Positions 58,011 through 64,000 of a DNA stretch of 64,000 nucleotides are shown here, in pieces. Source of the DNA: Takakia lepidozioides (Eukaryota; Streptophyta; Takakiopsida; Takakiales; Takakiaceae). Each line of letters opens with the position of its first letter. Positions within the stretch are counted from its first letter, which is position 1. Position numbers and translations under genes: made by a program. The stretch is from positions 59,536,042 through 59,600,041 of the forward strand of contig CM060734.1 in NCBI GenBank assembly GCA_030704615.1. Direction: 5' to 3'. The notes under the pieces were generated by a model. It had not been told where the DNA came from. It did no database searches and saw only the letters and a list, made by a program, of their open reading frames with translations.

Positions 58011-58374
58011 GGCTCCCAATTGTCCTCCGTAACTGCAACCTTAAGTCCAGTGGGCTTAGAGGTAGAGGACGCGTCCCGTGGTTGCTATGCTGCAACCTCT
58101 TGAGCAGTACTCCCTTCCTGCTCAGTCAATGACAAGGCCTCATCCTGCCCCATCATCTCATCATTGAGAACCTCCTCATCCCGAGAAGAATCCCCAACCT
58201 CATCCATCACAGCTGCCTTGGCTGCCAACTCCCTCTGAACCTCGAGCACCTCCCACGTGTGCCATGGATGTCTACACCCGTGGTCCTCACCGGCTCGCCC
58301 CCACTCGCTGCCTGTACCGTCTCGGTAGGCGAGAGACCGTCAAGGGAAGTGCACTCCGCACTCTACGTTGCTCA

Positions 58375-59326
58375 GCCATAGCCAAGCTGATAATCCAGGT
58401 CAAGCAATTGAGATCCATTGCTTGCCCCAACACCTGACGACGTGATGCCTCAGAAAGAGAAGGCACCGCCGTGGTCCCAGTGGAAAACCCATAGCCCGCT
58501 CTCGCTCGTCGGCATTAGGCTCCACTAACTGTTGCAACTGAGCATCCCACAGGAGGCCAGGTCCACCATCCCGAAAAGCATGGGATCCTGGGAAGCTGAG
58601 CAGTGTAGGTAATGCTGCTCGTGGTTGACCCACCCTGTTGACCACTGCCAAAGGCGAACGGTCATCGTGTCTCACACGTTGAGACTGCCTCCCTGTGTCC
58701 AAAATGCCATCCACGTGAGGTGTGCTGGCCGCTGCACCCCATCAAATGCACGCTTGAGCAGTGCGGGTGGCATCAAGTTAGTCCACCATAGCCGTGGACG
58801 ATGAGCCCGTGACCCCACTGCAGCTGCATCCAGCAACACTGCTGACCCAAGCCACGACCGGACTTGATGCACACTGGCCATCACCCTGGCCCGAGAATCA
58901 CCCATCAGTGGCACATTCTCCAAGATGTATGCTGGAGATACAGCTTGATGAAGCTGCAAGTGGCGCAAAAATCCGCACCATCTCCCAAAACAGACCCGTC
59001 CTCGAGTCTCGCAATCCATTGCCATGCCCGGCTGATGAATGCCCTTGGCAGGGCCAACCTGCCACTACCAGATCAATGGAGCCAACCTGCTCCAAATCCT
59101 GCGCCCCCAGCAACGAAATGTCTGCTGGCAAGGCTTGTTGGTATCCACGAACTGCAGACACTGGCAACAAATCAGGGTACTGCTGTACCAACTGAGCAAC
59201 ATGGCGCAGTGAGACGCGTCGTGCAGTCTCATCCCTCTCCACATACAGGTAACGTCGAACTCGTACACCTGCCTGCAGCACTGCAGCCAATCCAGTGCTG
59301 ATCCCGCCAAACAAGTCCAGAAGGCA
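58375..59326 (-). pseudogene. DNMT3/DRM-like cytosine-5 DNA methyltransferase domain inside the retrotransposon
   Basis: Motif I LDLFGGISTGLAAVLQAG, SAM pocket YLYVERDETAR, motif IV VVAGWPCQGHSSAGHGNG with the catalytic Pro-Cys, GLFWEMVRI, motif VI AYILENVP, motif VIII HRPRLWWTNL, a LAVVNRVGQPRAALPTL region, ERERAMGF and motif X-like VLGQAMDLNCLTWI. The order I to X is not circularly permuted, so it is DNMT3-like rather than a plant DRM arrangement. It lies downstream of the protease in the same strand and frame as the linker, from which one TGA (about 59333) separates it. Two single-base frame changes interrupt it, at a T5 run (about 58985) and near 58480. Cytosine methylation of the element's own DNA is the likely role in intact relatives. 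Confidence 0.85.
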
Positions 59327-59332
59327 ATGCCT

Positions 59333-60784
59333 TCATCCGGCACTGCCACACAAGAGTGTGGTGTCCAATGGCGACAACTGAGGTGGTCCTGGTGCAATCA
59401 CCGCACTCTCCTCCTCTCCTGACGGTACAAAAGCCTCTACCCAGGCTTGTTGCACCCGTCCATCAGCAGCCTGCTGCAAATCCTTGCTCGTACCCCACAA
59501 TGGAGTGTGAGCAACCATGGCAGGCAACTCCGCCATACCATGCATGTCATCCTGCTCTGCTGGAGGTGGCACATCCTCTGCATGGGCATTGCCTTCCAGC
59601 AACTCTCCAGGCCAACTAACTGCAGCTGTAAAGGCGGCTAGTGTTGGCATCTTGCCCCGCTGGGCAGCCGCAATACCCCCAATGAATGTCACAGGGAGCT
59701 GTGCACGACGACCATCCCTGACTGCCATCCAGGCCTGTAGGATGCTGACTCCTCCCAAAAGTCCAGGGTGAAGCCCATGGGTATAACACTGCCCCACCAA
59801 CGAGGACATCGTAAGAGACCGCGTCTGTCACAATGGCCTTGGCTCGCATCACTGAGCCATCTATAGGATGATCTGTAGTCTAATGGCCAACTGATGCCGT
59901 GTCATGCCCCGAGCCTGCTCTGATCCTCCCAGAGATGTCTGTATCTGGAAAGGACAAGGCTCCATATCCGCCTCCATGAGGCCCAAACCTGCAATAGCAG
60001 CTCTGCCCAACATCAGTGGCTGAGCTCCCGAGTCCAACAAGACCCGCAGTGGCCGGTACTTCTTGCCTGCCGGTCCACTCAAAGAGAAAATGCCATCCTG
60101 GTTGTCTAACAAGACAACTCCAGGTGTCACCATGGCGCGCTCAAAGGCTGGCCTAGCTGGCAGCTCCGTCAACCTGGCAGCTGCAGCTTGCCATGGCGCA
60201 GCCGTGGCAGTCTTGACCCTCAAATCCGAGGATCCCTCTGCCACTACACCTTCCAGTAACTCCGCAGAAGATGAAGTGACCTCCCCACTCTCACAGAGTG
60301 TTGCTGCTAGTCTGAACACTGCAGCTGGTCTTACCCCCGGCGTCGCAATCATGGTTGCCGAGAACAGTGGGGCTTGACACACAGAGGTGGCTGCCCCCAA
60401 TAACACACCGGCTGCACTAGCCTTGGTAGCAGGTGTCAGTGCTGCACGTGTAGCTCTCCCCAATGGCATAGTAACCTCCGCCTCGGTAACAGTCGGGCGA
60501 GAACTAGGTGCCATGGATGGCGTCGACACTGTCTCCGCCAATGTGAATGACTGAGGAAGCCTCGCCTGACGGCTTGCCTCCCCACGCTGTGGATCCAATT
60601 CCACCTCTGCACCTCGTGGCTCAGGAACTCGTGCTGCTCCTCGAGTCACGGCTGCAGCAGACTCCACCTGCTCTAGTGGTAGTGCTGCTCCGCACATGAA
60701 TCCCATGCCTCCCATATCTCCTCCCTCAGGAGCAGGAGGTGGACCATCCCGCCTGGGAGCCGGTACCGCCTGAGCTATAGCCAT
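59333..60784 (-). pseudogene. Aspartic protease and linker of the DNMT-bearing gypsy element
   Basis: An Ala/Pro-rich N-terminal part leads to the retropepsin-like site PLRVLLDSGAQPLMLGRAAI, then MTRHQLAIRL before a stop at 59861. The protease C-terminus (AIVTDAVSYDVLVGGAVLYP) continues in another frame just downstream, then a linker (LPVTFIGGIAAAQRGK) that leads into the methyltransferase. So protease, linker and methyltransferase were probably one polyprotein. Confidence 0.75.
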
Positions 60785-60801
60785 GGCAGCGAGCCTCTGC
60801 T

Positions 60802-62246
60802 CTAGCTGCTGAAGCCGTTGGCCATGCCTTGGTCAACACCCTGACCTCCGCGTCCTTGGCCATGTTGAGCTTGCCCTTGGCCTGCACCTCGTGCCCGACC
60901 ACCTCGTCCTCTGGGCTGGTCCACCTCGCCCCCGGCCACCATTGTTCCCTTGGAACTGGCCTGGGCGCAACTCAGGATGCAAGTCATAACACTGGGCATC
61001 TCCATGCCCATACTTGCCACAATGCCCACACTGCAACTGTGCAGGCTGTGCTTGTGCCGGCCTTTGCCACTCTCTGGGCAATCTCTCTTGACATGGGGTC
61101 CTCCACATGTCCAACATATCACCCCTGGTTGTGTTGGCCTGCAAAAGATGCCACGGGCCTCTGCACCTGAGGTCCCCTGTAAGCTCCATGGAACTTGGGT
61201 TGGGAAACCTTGCCCCCCTGACCACGCTGTTGGGCAGTCCCTTTGTGCCTGTGGGCTGGCAGCTGCGCCTCGTGCAGGCATGTCCTTGCCAAATCCAATG
61301 TAACAACTCGCTCCTCCACCATGTTGAGCTCAATCCGCTCAGCCAGCAGAAACACATCTGCTAATGTGGGTTGGGCTGCTTGTAACAGGGTTGCATCTCG
61401 CACCCTTCTCTTGAGCTCCTTGTCCAGAATTCCATACCAAAACTGGATTGCCTGAGCTTCAGTAACCCCTTGGGTCACACTTATCAAGCGCCTCATACGA
61501 GTGTACGCCTCTCGCAGGCTCTCACTGGGTTTGCGCTGGAAGTCTTGCAAACTTCGCAGCTTCTCTGTCCGTACACCTTGGTAGTTCCTCCGCAACTCCT
61601 GGAAGAACTCCACCACCGGGTTGAATCTAGGCACATGTGTTGTAGTCGTGGCAGGAGGAGTAGTAGCACCTTTTGAACTGGTACCACCTGCAGAAGTACC
61701 GGCACTACTTGCTCCACTACTAGTGCTGGCAGTGGGAGATATTGGTACTGATGCAGCTACTGGTCGCGTCGTGCCTCGAGTAATGGAGACGTAGTCAGGT
61801 GACCAATACATCCTCCACTCCTCAATCTCTGCTTCATGTCCTCGCCTGAACTCGTGGTAATCGTCCATAGGCGGGCCTTCCAAATGCTGGAACAGTCCCT
61901 TCCACGCCATGAATGGGGTGAATAGCTGTGGATTGCGCATCTGCTGCAAATCACACCAGCTGTCGAACTCCTGGATAAAGTCATCCAACTCGATTGTGCC
62001 CACAGCTCCAGAGTACCTACGAGGCCCCTTGGTAGCTCCATACATCTCCTCCATGTCGTCCCACAACAATGGCGAATGAAACTGCACACCTGTTGATGAA
62101 GCCTCCGAGTCTGTGTCTGACTCTGCACTAGTTGAGGGTGGGGTGAAGGTGGTCTGAAACGAATACCTCGTCTGTGAACCCACTCTCACTGTTACTGCTG
62201 TAGCCGTACTCCCCTCAAAATCCCTTGGGTAACTCCGTAATGACAC
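60802..62246 (-). pseudogene. Gag with zinc knuckles of the DNMT-bearing gypsy element
   Basis: Capsid frame (61119-62246, 375 codons) has LDDFIQEFDSWCDLQQMRNP, LRSLQDFQRKPSESLREAYT and VTQGVTEAQAIQFWYGIL, typical of gypsy gag. The nucleocapsid continues in other frames: a first knuckle-like CWTCGGPHVKRDC (one residue short of CCHC spacing), then a standard CCHC CGHCGKYGHGDAQC, then an Arg/Gly-rich tail. At least two frame changes (near 61150 and 61060) break it. Confidence 0.8.
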
Positions 62247-62304
62247 TCACAATGTGCACCTCCTCCACGTGACACTATAAGGCTCTAGTACTAATCTAAT
62301 AGTG

Positions 62305-64000
62305 ACACGGGTGGCACCTGTTGCAGTTAAGGGTCATATCCCAATGGCTCAGGGCACCTGCACCTGCATCCACCGCAAGAACTCCTATGGTTGGCTGGTC
62401 ATCAACCCAGCCTCACCATAGAAGAAACACTGGTGGTCTTGCTGGTCATCACTCCAGCCTCACCACCGACAGCATACTCTAGGATTGACCGGTGATCAAA
62501 TCCGGCCTAATCCCTATGAAAGCAAGCGCCCACACAAAACCAACATGGCGCACAGTCAAGCATGCAGGTGTTGGGGGGATCCAAACACAAGAAATCAAAA
62601 CATCAACACCCCCACACCAAAATCCAGCTGCAATGCTGATCCTGCAGAATATCCCAGCCCAAAACCCCGGACTGACTGGCCTCCACCAAGAGAGGCTTTG
62701 GCAACTACAAGTACAAGGTAATGAAAATAGTACAGAGATGGAGGGGAAGAATAGAAGCCCGCCAAGCAAGATCTAATCCTGATCTATGCTATCAACTGCC
62801 AGACTTCTCTCAAAGTGCCTCGCTCTGCATGATGGTAAGGTGTAGGAGGTATATCTATGTCCAGAAACCTGCCACTAACCTTGTCCCAAGCTACAGTAGC
62901 TCGCTCTAACCAACCCTCCTCCTCTTTCTGCCAGGTAGAGACAAAGCAACACTCCTATCTCCCGCTCACTGAACACTAAAAAACAAAAGGTAGGGTCTGA
63001 TAGTCTCTCAACTCGAAAGCTTTGAGACGGTTGCGGGTGTCCTCATTGCGAATGACTGCATCTCCTTCAACAGAACAAACTTGTCCTTGCTAATGAACCC
63101 CCGCTCGTGGTTGCCTTGTGCAGAGCGTGTCCGGCTGCAACATGTCTGATTGCACAAACTTGTGTAGCTCCTGCTCCTCTATCCAGTACACCACGGCCTT
63201 GTGGCTGAACACCTTGGTCCCCGGGGCTGTCTTTGGCTGTGTTCCAAGCCTAGCTTTCACCCACTTTGGTATTTCACCTACAGCTGCAGAACTGCTGGCT
63301 CCAACAGAGTTCTGACTGTCCAAGGCGATATTGAGGCCCTCAATGCCAACTACAGCAGTCTGTTGTCTACTGCTAATGCCTGACTCCCAGTATGCAATCA
63401 ACTCGTCCAACTGTTCTCCACTCAAATCAGTCTGAGTTCCTTGGAAAACATAAATCTGTCCCCTTGTGTGCACAGGCTAAGAGAAGAGACCTGCCCTTCA
63501 ATTACGTCCTCATTTCCCCCAGCCATACAAGGAGTACATCCACAGATTTGTCTCTAATATAGACCAGCACAGGTTCTAGAAACAGGATTGTGGATCTTTC
63601 ATGGCACACTCACACTCTAAAAATTCCATAGATTTTTAGCAGAGTCCCAAAAACAGAAACCAGGTCTAGATAGGTAGATTTCCCCTTTCTGCAGCTATCC
63701 CTCAAAAACTGAGTCAAACGGAGCTCATTTGACAAAGATATGACCAACCAGCTCTTTAAACATTTAAATTAGATCAAAAAGGCTTTTTTTTTTTTTTTTA
63801 ACACCAAAACGCTTTTGCCATTACAACCTGTTCCCAGGTTATCTACGAGTTCCCAAGGTCGTTCCCCTCCAGGATTCTCCAGGCACCAAGAGCTCGTTAA
63901 TTCCAAAACTCGACCTCAGTTGGGTGGGGTATCACACCCTGGAGGCGACTTGCTTTTCTCTACGCGTGGGCCTGCCTCCTCGAGCTTTCACGACGGCACG
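62305..64000. other. Right-hand region, mostly unassigned
   Basis: I do not see the expected 5' LTR of the DNMT-bearing element here. The sequence does not resemble 54275-54705, so the 5' end is either outside the window, replaced, or a long leader. A 16-base T-run lies at about 63784-63799. Apart from the ORF at 63090-63473 no coding signal is seen. Confidence 0.4.
63090..63473 (-). CDS. Unidentified ORF fragment
   Basis: 127 codons beginning after a possible splice acceptor (CAG near 63455). It has protein-like strings LSGEQLDELIAYWESGISSR, IPKWVKARLGTQPKTAPGTK and HKAVVYWIEEQELHKFVQSD. A second frame just downstream (ISKDKFVLLKEMQSF) may continue it after a frame change near 63100. No family recognised; it could be part of an unknown repeat or a host exon. 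Confidence 0.35.
   Translation of the reverse strand: MHTRGQIYVFQGTQTDLSGEQLDELIAYWESGISSRQQTAVVGIEGLNIALDSQNSVGASSSAAVGEIPKWVKARLGTQPKTAPGTKVFSHKAVVYWIEEQELHKFVQSDMLQPDTLCTRQPRAGVH

Larger units (their letters stand above)
54275..62300 (-). mobile_element. Ty3/gypsy retrotransposon carrying a DNMT3/DRM-like methyltransferase and a PHD finger
   Basis: Minus-strand order: primer-binding-site-like sequence (about 62275-62300, TTAGTACTAGAGCC), gag, zinc knuckles, aspartic protease, cytosine-5 methyltransferase, RT, RNase H, integrase, PHD finger, polypurine tract, LTR. Several single-base frame changes and one in-frame stop interrupt it, so this copy is probably dead or contains assembly errors. 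A 5'-truncated, internally inverted relative lies at 21837-25205. Confidence 0.88.

Noticed and set aside
63784-63799. T-run as a retroposon tail or terminator
   Set aside because: No associated body, pol III boxes or target duplication was found.

Overview
The window looks like nuclear DNA of a streptophyte green alga, most probably a charophyte such as Chara (inference). It has two intron-rich host genes with plant-type architecture: a plastid-type RNase J with a C-terminal GT-1/trihelix domain, and a URGT-type nucleotide-sugar transporter. Both can be traced exon by exon with matching splice phases. The rest is almost entirely repeats and transposons.

Layout. 1-1993: no gene seen. 1994-10197 (-): RNase J, 18 exons. 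10198-11077: shared upstream region of a divergent gene pair. 11078-13938 (+): nucleotide-sugar transporter, 5 exons. 14.4-15.6 kb: diverged duplication. 15.7-16.3 kb (-): weak hypothetical ORF. 17.7-21.8 kb: satellite of about 105 bp units carrying poly(A)-tailed retroposons and a tRNA-type SINE with target-site duplications. 21.8-25.2 kb: broken Ty3/gypsy copy whose integrase segment is inverted. 25.2-38.9 kb: MULE-type transposase gene (-) and, diverging from it, an 11-exon gene (+) joining a ParB/sulfiredoxin-like motif to an amino-methyltransferase-like domain. The space between these two genes is a 1.75 kb array of about 32 short palindromes spaced about 53 bp apart; more palindromes lie in three introns and downstream. 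38.9-52.1 kb (-): nearly intact 13 kb Ty3/gypsy element with both LTRs, gag-PR, pol and a third ORF of 1,273 codons. 52.1-54.1 kb: decayed relative of it. 54.2-62.3 kb (-): second Ty3/gypsy family with a DNMT3/DRM-like cytosine-5 methyltransferase between protease and reverse transcriptase and a PHD finger at the end of pol. 62.3-64 kb: no clear gene beyond one unidentified ORF.

Theme. Two unrelated transposon types here carry DNA-methyltransferase-like proteins. The gypsy DNMT has precedent: capture of cytosine methyltransferases by retrotransposons is reported in charophytes and dinoflagellates. The more novel candidate is the 25.2-38.9 kb unit: transposase, ParB-methyltransferase-like protein and a phased palindrome array in their shared promoter. 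It recalls Arabidopsis VANDAL MULEs, whose anti-silencing protein binds short repeated motifs in the element, but here the accessory protein and the motif are different. The functional link is inference.
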